NCBI GenBank assembly: GCA_001557505.1
Contig: LSAX01000004.1
Span: forward strand, 1,736,001-1,800,000
DNA: 64,000 nt
Source: Reticulascus tulasneorum
Lineage: Eukaryota > Ascomycota > Sordariomycetes > Glomerellales > Reticulascaceae
Reading direction: 5' to 3'
Below, piece by piece: positions 12,004 to 24,100 of this stretch. A model generated the notes under the pieces. That model was given only the letters and a program-made list of their open reading frames with translations. It made no database searches and was not told the origin of the DNA. Position 1 is the stretch's first letter. Each line of letters begins with the position of its first letter. Made by a program: the position numbers and the translations under genes.

Positions 12004-12369
12004 TCATGGGGTAGTTTCGCCCTTCAGTGACTGGACCTTCGCCTCCAGCTCCTTGATCTCCGCCGTCGTCTGCTCCTTGATCTCGTCCTGCTCCAGCTTG
12101 ACCCAGGACCAGTACACGACCTGATATGTGAACGTCGCCATCAAGAGCACCTTGAGGACCGGCCGGCTGAATGTCCTGTAAAAGTCCGCCTGCAGCAAAC
12201 GTCAGCCAGATGTCCAAACCGGGGAGGGTTAGTCCACTCGGGGCCGGGTTACCGAGAGCGAAGGCTTCTTCGTTTCCGTCGCGTATCGCCTCGCCTGGGC
12301 TATTCGGGGGTAGGGATGTGGGAATGGCCGTGCCAGCGCCCTCAAAAGGGGGATTGTCCTTGTCGCCAT
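12004..12369 (-). CDS. Small mitochondrial single-pass membrane protein
   Basis: I cannot name the family. Exons 12369-12253 and 12189-12004 give 100 aa. The N-terminal 35 residues look like a mitochondrial targeting sequence (MATRTIPLLRALARPFPHPY, then RIAQARRYATE: rich in R, no acid until the cleavage area). A single hydrophobic helix follows, VLKVLLMATFTYQVVYWSWV. The C-terminus is charged and heptad-like (EQDEIKEQTTAEIKELEAKV), a likely short coiled coil. This layout is common in small inner-membrane assembly factors. The intron (GTAACC..GCAG) fits in phase. An in-frame ATG at 12426 would add 19 residues; the later start is chosen because it opens directly into the targeting peptide. Confidence 0.75.
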
Positions 12370-12812
12370 GCTGAGGCTCCAACTGTTGCTTTTCTTGGGC
12401 AACCTGGGGACGAGCTGGCGTGACATTTTGCTGTCGTCGCAAACGCGGGTCAAGGCACGCCCACGGCGGAAGCAGCGCGGAAAAACGAGGCTATAGCTCG
12501 TGTGCGTACCAAGCAGGTGTGTGGCTGTCCCCGCATTACAGTGGAGAACTGGCCCAAGGGGCCATCACTGTGGCGGGTCACTTTCGATAACTCGACACAT
12601 GTCCATATCCATTCCGCAGGGCTGAGAGCCATTGAAATCTGTCCCCTTCAATTATCTTCCGCAGCCTTCCACCACGACGGCTACAGACCTACTTAAGATC
12701 CGACAATTCGTCTCCCAAGGCCCGTCTCCATCACTGATTCCTCGGAACATCTCAATCCAAACAAAGGAAAACCGTTCTAGCCCCTGATTTCCGAATCTCC
12801 TTTTTTTCCACA
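12370..12812. promoter_or_regulatory. Divergent promoter: mitochondrial protein (-) and RAMP4 (+)
   Basis: About 440 bp shared by two small genes. The RAMP4 side ends in a pyrimidine tract and the context CCACAATGG. No factor site is assigned. Confidence 0.5.
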
Positions 12813-13190
12813 ATGGTTAGTACCCTGCGCCTTGAAACTCCATCGAGTTCTTGAAGAGAGCTTGCTAGAGGAGCTTGTGGCCGTTTGAGTAAAAGGGGGG
12901 GGAGCTAATGTTCGAACCCAGGCGCAAACACCCCAACAACGACGAGCGAACGCAAAGTTTGCGAAGGAGAACGAGTCCAAGATGGGCAAGTCGGAGGATC
13001 AGCTTAAGAAGCGCGCAAAGGATGCCGCGAAGTCGCCGATTTCCCCCCTGTGGCTGAGTGAGTCCCGACCCCCTTACGCCATTCGAGCGCGTTCAACGCA
13101 GTATTTCTCTAACATGATCTAGTACTACTCGGCTTTGTCGTCTTCGGCGGTCTCCTCTTCGAGGTCTTTTCTCGCATATTCCTCCGATAA
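12813..13190 (+). CDS. ysy6: RAMP4/Ysy6-type ER stress-associated protein
   Basis: Tail-anchored protein of the translocon region (SERP1/RAMP4 in animals, Ysy6 in yeast) that helps stabilise nascent membrane proteins during ER stress. Exons 12813-12815, 12922-13057 and 13123-13190 give 68 aa, the usual family length. The first coding exon is the ATG alone, followed at once by GTTAGT. The family signature is complete: AQTPQQRRANAKFAKENESK, then MGKSEDQLKKR. The C-terminal hydrophobic tail is LLGFVVFGGLLFEVFSRIFL. Its length of 68 aa hides it from simple ORF searches. The splice phases and the family motif support this model well. Confidence 0.94.
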
Positions 13191-13545
13191 ACCGAAGTCA
13201 AACTCGGCAGTCAAGGGAGAGGGAGAACGTGGGGCAAAATAATTGACAGAGACGGCGAAAGCTCTGGATGTAGGTTGGAGCTCGTGGGCAGTGTAAGCTC
13301 CAGCGAGAGCATGGGTTTATCAGACAGATATGAACTTGTTGAGAGCATACAGTCTCGCAAGATTGGATGACTACATCATATATCAAATGGAGCACCTGGC
13401 GCATTGACTTTGCACATTGTAACTTTTGGAAGAGCCATAATTCCTCCTATGAAAGCGGATATCGTTAAAGACCTTTTTTCTTGCAACGCCCAGTTAACCA
13501 TGCACAATCACGACCAAATCGTAGTTCTTGTCCGCAGCTGGCCTC
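13191..13545. other. Convergent 3' flanks, RAMP4 and SMAP gene
   Basis: 355 bp with AT-rich patches, probably the two 3' UTRs. No other feature seen. Confidence 0.5.
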
Positions 13546-15214
13546 TTACGCGCCTAACCCTTTCCTGTGGCCACCAGAATCGAACTTCAATCGCATGCCG
13601 GCATCGAACTGCTTCTCCAGCTCCGTGTTGACCTTGTTTATGTCACGAAACTCCTTGCCAGTCTGATGGGACTGTCCCGCTCCAGCACCGGCATCCTTCT
13701 TTGCCCCGAGGAGCCGCAAGAACTTGCTACGCCTCTCGGCCCCACCATCTAGGCCGTCAACATTCCACTGCTCACCTTCATCAGCTTCGATATCCTTCCC
13801 GCTAGGGGCGTCTGCCTCATACTTCTCGCTTGCCTTGTTCTTCTTCTTTTTCTTCTTCTCCTGTTTTGTCGAGCCTTCGTCCTCATTCACTACATCATCA
13901 GCCTCGGCCGCACGTTTCCGCTTCTTGTCGGCTTTTAGCTCCATTCGTAGTTGATCGGCTGCCTCGTCATCGTCGTTTTGTTCTTCCGTTGCCTTCGACT
14001 TTTTCTTGTGCTTTTTCTCTTTGACTGCAGTCTCAACAACCTCCGCTACCTCCTCGGGCTGAGAATCGTCCGCATCAGCGGCCTTGGACTTCTTCTTTTT
14101 CTTGTCCTTCCTCTTCTCCTTCGGTAGTACCTCCTCTACATGTTCAGCCTCGGCAGTAATCCGAGCACTCTTCTTGTCCTTTCTTTTCTCCTTCGGTAGG
14201 ACCTCCGCTGCAGGTGCAACCTCGACAGTAGATCGAGCACTCTCCTTGTCCTTTTTCTTTGACTTTTTAGGTTTCTTTACTTCTGGTTCGGAATCGATTT
14301 CGACCGCATCCGCAACAACACTGATCTGGCTCACATCCGAGGAATCGCTGTCGGCCGATGCCATATCTATATCTCCGCTTTCAACAGGCTCAACAACGAG
14401 GGCACCTCCCTCTTCGTCCGAGGATGAATCAGAGGATGAATCAGAGGATGAATCAGAGGATGAGTCGGACGAGGAGTCGGACGAAGTGCTGGAAGTATCA
14501 TCATCTACACTCCCGCTGGCTTTATCTTGCTTCGTGCCAAGTTTGTTGCCGGTCTGCTTGGCAGCCCTAGCCAAGTCCAGAAGAGCGTTGTCGGTGTTCA
14601 ATGGAATATAGTCATCATTCTGAGGATCCTGCTCCATTTCCTCGATCTCTTGGAAAATTCGGTTCTTCTCGGCATCTTCCTTCTTTTACAGGGTTTAGCA
14701 CTGAACATAGAAAATATCAAGGTAGTGGTTAAAATTACCTGCTTGAGCTCATTCAGATAGGCGTGTCTGGCGCGTGCCTTCTGAGCCTCAATCCACAGCT
14801 TCTTAGCTTGTTCCTCGAGCTTCTCAGCCCGCAGCAGCATGCGCTTGCGTCGCTTCTCCTGCTTATGGGGTCGATTCGCCAGCTTCTTGAGCTTGTCTTG
14901 GGCTTTTCGCTCTTCGTTCCACTTTCCCGCCCGCTTCACGTTGAGTTTTCGAGCTTGCTTGGCCTCGGATTTGGCATGTCGCTTCTCTCTTCTCGCATCT
15001 TGTCGTTGAATACGCTGTTCCTGTTGTCGCTTGAGTTTTGCCTCTGCATGGCCTTGGTGTCAGCTCAGGAAAGCAAATCGCATCCAGTATGGAGGGGTAG
15101 GCGAGTGGTTCCTTCCCCGAGCATTTATGAGGACTTACCTTTGGACTCAGCTTCCTTTCGAAGTTTGTCAGGGTCGAGCCTCTCCCAAGGCACGCGTTCG
15201 ATTTCGCCGTCCAT
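13546..15214 (-). CDS. Lysine-rich SMAP-domain protein, probably nucleolar
   Basis: Exons 15214-15139, 15043-14739 and 14682-13546 give 505 aa. The N-terminal 130 residues are very basic and helical (KRAGKWNEERKAQDKLKKLA, then NRPHKQEKRRKRMLLRAEKL). Next is an acidic-serine run (SSDSSSDSSSDSSSDSSSDE) encoded by 12-bp direct repeats, and several KKKKK clusters within acidic sequence, as in ribosome-assembly and nucleolar proteins. The C-terminus matches the small acidic protein (SMAP) domain: RRSKFLRLLGAKKD, then NTELEKQFDAGMRLKFDSGG and a closing GLGA. Nucleolar location is inferred from composition only. Start ATG 15214 opens MDGEIERVPWERLDP. The function is not known to me. Confidence 0.85.
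14421..14475 (-). repeat. 12-bp tandem repeat inside the SMAP gene
   Basis: About four copies of the 12-bp unit GAATCAGAGGAT (plus-strand reading), then degenerate copies with GAGTCGGACGAG. In the coding strand each unit encodes the four-residue block S-S-D-S, so copy number can change without a frameshift. Confidence 0.85.
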
Positions 15215-18207
15215 TATGCGTCAAGGTGGGTGTTGATAGCCAATGACGAAGATAGAGGTATGCGAATTGCGGGCAGCCTTTACCGATGCAAAAAAAAAAG
15301 TTCCTCTGCGACCAGCCGGGTGGAGTAGAGAGATCTTGAAAAATTATTTATTTCTGCCGGGCGGTAAGACATGCACCCACGCTGATTGTTTCAATTGACG
15401 GCGCTACCTACGACCCCACTTCAACTGGGATCTTTGGGGCGAGTGCACCCCTTGCAGTTGTGTGTTGTGGGGAACCTCCTAGGGAAGGTACCTTTGTACC
15501 TGCACACTTATACATTTGACGAAGTGGCACGCGATATGGAGAGGGGGGAAGTTTGGGGTAGCAACTTTATCTACCTACGTGGTACTGTTATGGCTGGAAC
15601 TAGCATACTCGGGATCTATTGACTTCCTTGAAGTAATGATTTGACCGCATAGGAAATTTTGGAATCAGTGTCCACATAGCAGATCCGGGATGTCTGATGA
15701 CTTTCCATGGCGAAATCCAAGATCCCTTTTCTTGTTGAACGCAGCAACACAACACAACGGTAGAAGCCGCTAGACCTTTTGAGAGAACTCTCTTGATAGT
15801 CTAGCGAAACGCCTACCATTGTCTCGTGCTCCGGCGGGCGGGCTGATGAGGGAGTCGCAGCAAGCTTGGTGTTTCTAGGTGCTTCGTCCAGAGCGAAGAT
15901 GCTCTCGGCCAAAAGGGGGACAAACTCGTGGCCAAACACAGTGTAGAATCTGCAGCATGGCTTCTCATGATGGCCTCGACGTTGACGAGTCAGTCAACCT
16001 TTTATTCTCGCTTGAGAATGCGGATACAAAGGATGAGAGCAACATCGAGCATTTCGTTTGCAATTCCAGCAGATGGCAAGAGGCATGGCATCATGCCACC
16101 ACAAGAAGAGATCAAGATCAAACCCGCAGTTGGTATAGCAGGGCAACCGTGCCAGTTCCACAGGAGAGCAAAGAGAACCAACCTACATAGCTCACCGTCA
16201 TGCTGTTGTTTCAATGCCAGCAGAACAAGAACTCGTTAATGGGGTGCCGAAACGATGCTGTTGAAAGAAAACTCCGTTGTTTACCGTCCCACGGCGGAGG
16301 ATACCCTAGAATAGCAAAGGGTTTCCCGAATACCGTATGAGTCTTGGATGGAGAAAATAAATCAGACACATAAGATTGCCCAGAGTAAGCTGTCATGCTT
16401 TGATTCTGTTCTTGGACGAAAGAAGTCTGCCTGGCCGATGAACCTAAACTCCTTCAAGTTCACGGGGCTTACTCATAAGCAATAGAGTAGCCAATGGGTG
16501 TGGCACACACCTTTAGTCGGTGATCCGTTTCCAGCAATATTCTTCGAGGAGACTTTCGGATATCGCCAGGTCTCGCGCGATTCTCGTTTATGTCTCTTAC
16601 ACTCCGGGGTGTAATGGAATGAACATGTGTGCCTGTCGCCGATATACACGGACCATCACCTTTCCGCTCGAGTATTGGCTTCCTAGGCAGACTTGCCAGC
16701 ACTTGACGCCGTGTCATCGCATCAGTAGCTTCGTGTCGTGTTGGGGTGTGCTCTAACGAAAAACAGACTCTGAGGTCATCTCGGGACTAAGCCTGACAGG
16801 ATGTTTGTTTCCAGCAAGTGGACGCATGCGTTGTGGACATATACAGTGTACATCACTTGCAATATTCCCTATCCGGCCACCGACTTGAAGATCTGGAGTT
16901 GCCGTTAGGCTAAACCCCCTTCAGCTAAGGCTGCCTGAACGGGGCGGTGGCTGAAAACGATGGCCCCATCTACACCACATACACACATACATAACCCTGC
17001 ATCCATCTGCATGGGAAAGGCAGAACAGTTATTGCTATCCGTAATCCTCGGGTCCGATGTGGTCAGAACCTTCTTCATCGCTTTGGTCCGGATTGCAGTG
17101 GATAGCGTACTCCATTCGTCGCCCTGCTAACATGGAAGTCCAAGACAAAGCCCACTCAACCGCCCGAACCTAGCATGGATCCCACAGCGCTGTCATTCGC
17201 AGCCTGGAGTGATCCACAGGCCCCCCCGGCCGGCTCAAGCGATGCGATGTGCTGTGGACTCCCCGGTCCACTGAAAAGGGCTAGGTCAAGGCGCCCCCCC
17301 AAACTTTGAACTGCTCAGAGTTCATCCGTCCCCTGCAGGTGATAAGTAATCACACCCACTTACACGTTGCCATTTTGGTGAACCACGATGGGTCCAGGTC
17401 TCAGTATTGACACCGCAACCCGCGTAACTGAACCTACAGGCAGCCGCGCTTCACAAAATCAAAATCAATTTAATCGACAAGGAGAGCATTGATACGAGGG
17501 CACCACACGGTTTCACCGACTTTCTTCGGAGGCAGCTTCGTGATAAGGGATGACCGAGTTTGTATGGCTGAGTTGAGAAACAGTGAACCAGTGTCTAAGA
17601 GCAGCGAAAAAAGCCTCTAGTTGTTTGCTGTCTGGCCAGATGTTCTACCTACACTGCCCCCGAGTGCCCATGAATCATACCGGCATATGCAACTATTTTA
17701 CATCATAATTCCATCATCCATGCGTTTTGCTCCGTTCCAAGGATACCCGATCAATACGGCGTTTGAGTTCGATCAAGACTGAGCGGGGCAGGGCGAGAGA
17801 GTGAGACAGGCCCCCGACCCGTCTGCCCATTCCTCCTCTCGCATAGCACTCGCAGAGGCAAACAAACTCCAAAGTAAAGCACGTAGGGTATATGAGAATG
17901 AAATGAAAATGAAATGAAAAAAGGATCTTGTACAGTACAAGCCAAGAATGGAAAGGGAACGTGCTCTTCCTCAAATCTAATGCGAATCTGATGATGCATG
18001 CCCCGGGGATCTTTGTGGAGGGATCGATGAGATGAGATCTTGTTCGTAGAAGGAGTCGGGGAGGGATCATTGAATGAACGAGTGATTCCCCCCCCCCAAA
18101 ACCCGCCGAAGAAATACCGAGTGAAGCAAGCCTGCAATCCTTTTTGTTAGCATTTCCCCCTTCGATCGTGCTCCGATTGCGGTAACGTTACATGATCCCC
18201 AACATTT
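15215..18207. other. 3-kb gene-poor stretch
   Basis: Between the SMAP gene start and the bZIP-like gene stop. A poly-A run at 15292-15300 and CCTAGGTA-like words near 15487 and 15570 are visible. Short open stretches at 15957-16190 (+) and 16211-16396 (-) have no recognisable domain. The segment 17700-18207 is probably 3' UTR of the bZIP-like gene. No RNA gene recognised. Confidence 0.5.
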
Positions 18208-19035
18208 CTATTGTCGTGCCCGGTTCGGGTCACCACCTTGCTCAGGATCGTAATAGTACGGTGTCTCCTCTTCGTAGTAGACCTCTTCACCGCCACTACT
18301 ACCGTAGCTCGTCGGTTGGCGATATCCTCCGCCATAAGGGCTCAGGTAGCGAGCGTCGTCCCGAAGGTAGTCGCCGCGGCCGCTGCTGCGGCGGCTCTCG
18401 GCCTCATGCCCTCGAGATACGACGTGCCCCATGCTGATACCGCCCCAAGGAAGGCCGGATTCGTCTTGTTCCGCGCCAAGCTCAGCAGCCGTCGGGATAT
18501 GATAGCTGCTGCCGGCATGGGCTTGATTTTGGGATTCTCGCTCGGCTCGTTCTTTGTTATCCCGAGCCTTTTCACCTGTTCGGATTCAAAAACATGTTTA
18601 GTTCATTACACAGATCATAGAGCCGCATCAAAAGGTTGGCGTACGGAATTTGCGTTGCGCAATCCTATTCTGAATTCGTCTTCTCTCCTCTGGCTCCGTG
18701 ATGTCGCTCCAGTCGTCCGTCTTGGACGACTTTGACTTTGACTTTGAAGAGTGGTGCTTCTTCGAGCTGGATTCGGAATGCTTGGACGTCTTTGAGGACA
18801 TTTTCTTCTCCGTTTCGGTCTCTGAACCTGAAAGTTCTGCCACGCTGGCCGATCTCTTCTTGGAAGAGCGGGCTGGTAACGCAACAGTGGTGGAGGGAGC
18901 TGGCGCTCGTGCAGGCAGTGGTCGTGGAGTAGTTGGATCTTCTTCCGAAGCTTGCTCGGACTCTTCAGGGTCCGCGTTTTCGATAACGATCTTAGGCAGG
19001 GAGACGCGATCTTGAGGTTGTTGAGTTGAGGACAT
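18208..19035 (-). CDS. bZIP-like basic-region protein without a clear zipper
   Basis: Probable transcription factor. Exons 19035-18645 and 18575-18208 give 252 aa. The basic region crosses the splice junction: EPEERRRIQNRIAQRKFREK, continuing KARDNKERAERE. This fits the fungal Yap/AP-1-like pattern (N..AQ..FR). The 130 residues before it are acidic and serine-rich, with an SKKHHSSKSKSKSSK run. After the basic region there is no leucine heptad: the sequence goes to QNQAHAGSSYHIPTAAE, then SGLPWGGISMGHVVSRGHEA and a Gly/Tyr-rich tail. Fungal genomes hold similar short proteins annotated as bZIP; their DNA targets are unknown to me. It stands alone between two large gene-poor stretches, which suggests complex control, an inference only. 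Confidence 0.82.
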
Positions 19036-20240
19036 TAACCAAAGAGAGGGACATGAAGCTCACGGCCCAGTAGTTTTAGTTCTTGACTCAGAAACAAGAA
19101 GTGCTCTTCCTCGTCAAAGACAGATATATCAACGTATTGCTCGGCGTATAGGTAGTTTTGACGACAGGTACTTAAAGAATGCATGCAGAGAAGAGAGCCA
19201 GGGACGAGAAAGAACAGACTGGATATCCACTAGCGAATGTGTAGTTCGATGAGGCTAAGAGAAAGCTCATGTGTGCAGATGTCCTCGTAGAACAGGGTAT
19301 CGGCGTCTTCATGGGTATGAAGAAAAGCGCCACTTATATAAGTTTCCCCGGGGTGGTTGAGCTGAAAGAGTTGGAAGGCATGGACACGGAGAGACACGCA
19401 ATATCAAGAGCAGTCGATCACAGCGGGCGAACCCGAAGACGCTCGAGACATCTGTAGGGCAGACTCGAGGAGAGTTAAAGGGTCACACAGGCCGGTTGCC
19501 CGTGTCTGGAGAGTGACGCAGGGCTCCGCAGGTTCCCATCATGTCCGCTCAAGAAGACAAAGACCATGGCGAGCGGGGGTGGGAGGCTTCGTTAGGGTGG
19601 ACCGGGGTTCTACGGATGGGTGATGGTCGTCTTTGCTAGTGACGCGGGAAAGGCATAGGAGGCGTATGACTCTGTATATTTGGGCTGGACTGGTGGGGGG
19701 GTGTGTCGATCGACTCGGCATGACCCAACGGTAGGACAGATTCGAAGACATGGGGACGGGGCTGAAGTTTAAGAACGTGTCAAGTGTATTGATGTATGCA
19801 GAAAATAGCCAGCAGCCTCACAAGGAGATGGATCATGATGAACCTCGAGCCATTCAACTTCCCGGGTTCGCGGGGGAGGTGGATACGGGTGTGGGTACCG
19901 TGGATGCAGGCCCATCTCCCGTCAGGTAGTGATATGTAGGTTAGCTCGAGTCGACAAGGACAGGAGTCGAGCGTGTCGGTCGCCCTGGCCAACGGTAAGA
20001 CCAGGGGTCCATGTGTAGAGTGTGTGGTCGGGAAAGCGAGATACGATCGGCCGAAACAGGGAAGGACGGTAGTTAAAAATACCTCTAGTGTTTAATTACC
20101 TCTTCTTCCCCTCCGCCGCAAATCGACAACATGAGGCACGAGAGATGTTACTACTGGTTGGTGGTCACGGCTTATGAGGATGCCATTCAACATGCAACCA
20201 CAAGGGGATGGTAAAAGTGGATGGTCAAGAGTGTTGGATG

Positions 20241-20640
20241 CGTATGTATGTATGTGTGTATGTATGGTTCGTAAAGGAGAAGCCCCACGAAGACGAGGGG
20301 GGGGTGGGAGAGGGATCAAGGATCGTCATTCCAGGAGTTGGGAAAATTCCCGGACTCTGGTGAGGTGGGCGAAAATTTCAAAAGTATGGAGGAGGCGAGG
20401 ACGGGTTCCCACCGTTAACGACGGCCGGCGGTCAGGGTTGACTCGGACATGGTGGGTCCCGGCACAGGTGAGTGACGATGAAGTCGCATTCGGCTTGGGC
20501 AGAGTACGTACATACATACACACGGATTACAGACATACATAATACATAATGCTGAGCTGCCAAGCGAGGCGTGTAGATGCGGTACCTCGTGTAGGTGTGT
20601 GTGAGTGTGTGCGTGTGCGTGCAAGTGTGGTATGTGAGTA
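20241..20640. repeat. Microsatellite cluster (GTAT/GT types)
   Basis: Interrupted GTAT repeats at 20241-20267, GTAC/CATA words at 20506-20548 and a GT/GTGC run at 20591-20640. These are simple repeats without coding meaning. Confidence 0.8.
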
Positions 20641-21072
20641 TAATTGCAGGGTAGATACGTAAGGTATACACGTACGGACTACCTTACATGACGACCGATT
20701 TAGTGTTGCAGTTTGTCATGGGCTCATGGAGAATGACTGGGTTCGGGACTCGAAATGCGGGCGAACCCATCGCTACATCTCTCTACTTCGTACATAGGTA
20801 GCAAACCGAGGATCGCAAAATAGGAAACTCACCCTGGGCTTGGCGCAGAGCCGGGCCAGCCTTGTTCCCCCATTCGCTCCCAATCCCGCAAGTCTTGTGT
20901 TTATTGCTGTAATGTCTCCGTTAGAATGAATCTCAAGATAGCAATCCCCATAGTGCGACTGGGGCGGAGACTCTTGGTGTTGATGTTGGATAACGGGCTG
21001 TGCCTGCATGTGTGCAGGGCGTTGTTGTGGTGGGTGGGTGAGTGTGGTGTGTGTCTGTCTCTATGTCCTTCC

Positions 21073-21102
21073 GTCTGTCTGTCTGTCTGAGATACTGTCT
21101 GT
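21073..21102. repeat. TCTG tetranucleotide repeat
   Basis: Four copies of TCTG in a row (21074-21089) and a further interrupted copy pair nearby. Confidence 0.75.
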
Positions 21103-24100
21103 CATAGACTGCAGTCTTATTAGTGACATGACAGGGCAGGATCTCCAACCGGGGGCCCGTCGCCCACAGATATCAGACGGCAAATAATGTTTCAATTAGT
21201 CCAATGCGGCAGCCTCGAAGCGGGGAGCTGTCGTGAACGCCCGTTGTCGACGGTCGAGGCATCTCTCTGGGAGCCTCCCATCAGGCTCATTAGTCGCTAC
21301 CTCACCAATAGATGCAAGTGGGCGTCATGCAACCTCATCATACCCGTCCACAGTCTGCAGCTGCAGGACAGGAGTTGAAGAGGTAGGGTGAATCGCCCAC
21401 CCACACAGGATCTCCGTCGCGTTTTTCGTACCACTGACGAACACCCCGGCCTGGTTTAGACGACTGCAACTCTACTGGTGCTGCTGCCCCGGGCGATCAT
21501 ATGCCCCCCGACCGTTTTGTTATTGGGGGAGCTGCCGATGGTCCGCGTTGATTGACAGAGAAACCGAAGGTGGCCCGGTGTCATTATCCACTCACCAGCC
21601 AGCGAAAGGTGAGCAGCGAAACACAACCCGACGGCGCGGAACTGGGCAAATTAAGTTTATTGGTCCATGCCCAGAGGTTCACCGGTAATCTACCTGCCTG
21701 CCTGCCTGCTCCGCAATTGACCCTCGCTGATTCGAAACCCTTTCGTTTGGCCCGTATTTGGCCCTATAATTACAGCGAGGCTGGAGGAAGAGTTCGCATA
21801 GGGTACGAATACCCAATTGGGGACCATGACCCTAGTGTGTCTACGGAGAGAGAGGCATGTTCGGCTTCGGCTGGGCGGGCACGATGAAACGTGATATCAT
21901 GCCGTGCATTTTTAGGTGCTGTTGCCGGCGCCTTGTGGATTATTCACTCCATGGCAACTAGCTAGGGGCGGCTTGGAGATCAAAAGGGGGAAATTGCTCG
22001 TGCTGCTCGGGTTCGGCTTGGGCTGAACGTCGAAACCGTGATATCATCCTGCTATTTCAGAACTGAGACTCGGCGGCCAGGTGTGGTGCGGCCACGCCTG
22101 GTCACAAAATTGTCCTGTCCATTGCCCACGCTTCGAGCCCGGAGCCTTCTTTGCGTTCAAGCGCTGAACACTGGCGAGCCCGTCCCTGGACGGAGCTAGA
22201 TCCAAGATGCGAAAGCCAATTATCAACAGTTACTACACACATTCGCGCAACTAATGTGAAGCTGGGAGCTATTCGTAGCATGGCAATGTGAGTCCATCGC
22301 TAATTCAAACCGAGCAACCTTGCATCATCTCCCACCACACCTTCTTCTCCCCTTGTCACAGCCACAACCAGCTGTTCCCGATTTAGCTACCCTCGTGGAC
22401 GAACCCGGGTTTTTGGTGCTTGGTGTCTATCTGTGATTGATGGAGGTGTTTCTTTTAGACTTCCCTACCATAATCACCACACCAGCTGCGTTGCATGTAC
22501 CCCGACTTTTCACACGACAAACTCCAGAACTAGGTTCCGACGAGCGGGACTCTCCCACCACCTCCACCACATCAATGTTGAGTTTCGTGCCGAGGTCGCA
22601 CGAGCAGGGCTAGACAGACCCCTGGAACCACCAGGTTATCTGCAAGGCGCGCGTTCAGGTCACCCACGGATGCTAAATATGCCCAGGGCAAAGATTGGCG
22701 GTCACCTTGGATCTCAGGTGCCGTGTTGTCGCTCTGAGGTGGAGGGGTCTAGGTTTCAACGGACTGACCTCCTTCTGTCCTGTGGGCCAGGCCATGCATC
22801 CCATGTAAGTGCGATGAGCGCGATGAGCAGGTATCTGGCGTGCATCAGCCCAGTGAGTGGGGGAGTGTGGGTCTGAGATTTAATGTCTGTAGGGCGGCCT
22901 TCGCTAATGCCATCGCACAAGCATGCCATACTCGTACGTATGCTGCCTGGGCATGATCAGGCAACCAGAAACCGTCCGGTTGTTGGACAAATGCAACTTC
23001 CTGCAGAACGATGGGATGCAGTCGTCGACCACGAGTCCTACGACGAGTCCTATGACGACCATTGCGACGATGTGCGCAATAAACCGCTCCCAGAGGCATC
23101 AGCACGATGACGCAGGCAAACACACTCTTCCCCTGAACTACCGAGCTGGTTTCCGTAAGTTGGCAACATGGTGCCGTCTGCTGCATCTCTCTGCCTGCTA
23201 GTAGTAGGTAGATTACAGGATAGTAGGGGCATCGTCAGTCCAATCTCCACCAGGACCCAACTGGTGCTGCGCAATTCCAAATGCATTACAACACCGTCAC
23301 GCTGCTACATTGTAGTAGGGCAGTTGCGGTGCCGGATCACGTACCCGTCGGTGTTCAGCAAGGGGTCTTCGAGGTGACTAAAAATGCAGATCACACGGCA
23401 GGGTCGGAAGGTTAATGATAATAATAGCTCAGACCCCCCCTAGACCATTTCCAGGGCTGCTGGTCCCGGAAATCTGCCTTGGCCTGGTTCGGTTGTCCCA
23501 CCTATCACCACCTCGTTTGGTCATGAGTTGGGGGCCATCGTACACGATATGAACACCGCTGAACCACAGAAGCTAATCGCATACTCGGAATACTACTTAC
23601 AGTACAATGTCGTCCAGCTACGTAATGTTACACAGAGTCCGCATCGAGTACTGCGAACGAACTGTCCACTACGCTGTGAGGCACTGCCTGCCTACCTGAC
23701 TCGGATTGCAGTATGCACCGTTCCGAATGGGCCTGGAACATATTCCGTCCGGATCGCCAGCGGATAAACCCCGGGAACTTTTGCTTCGGGGCGCCACCGG
23801 TTCTCATAATTGGTTGTTCTTGTGCGCCACAGTGATGTGGTGGACATTTGTTGGATCAAGCGGCCGGCTTCAGAACATTCGATATGTGTCGCATCACCTT
23901 GCCTTCTTGCTTCCACCTCCTGCATTGGACCGTGTCCGTCGGCCTCGGTTTCTCTGTCGGTTCGAGAGCCATGCCGCGAGTTTGCCCAGCCATTGAGAGT
24001 CCCGCTTGTCAGCCCAATTCCCTGCCAGACAGCTATGACCCCCCCCTTCTCATTTTAGCGTTGGCCTTGCCAGGAAATCACCTGCAGCACAGACGGCCGT

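Noticed and set aside
13724..14611. Long plus-strand frames rich in Ser, Phe and Leu
   Set aside because: Antisense readings of the lysine/glutamate-rich SMAP gene; low-complexity shadows.
18211..18735. Plus-strand frame of 174 codons
   Set aside because: Antisense to the bZIP-like gene, whose basic region and splice phases give far better support.
22433..23186. Open frames of 147 (+) and 113 (-) codons in the gene-poor stretch
   Set aside because: Histidine, cysteine and arginine-rich random-looking sequence, no conserved motif, no splice support.
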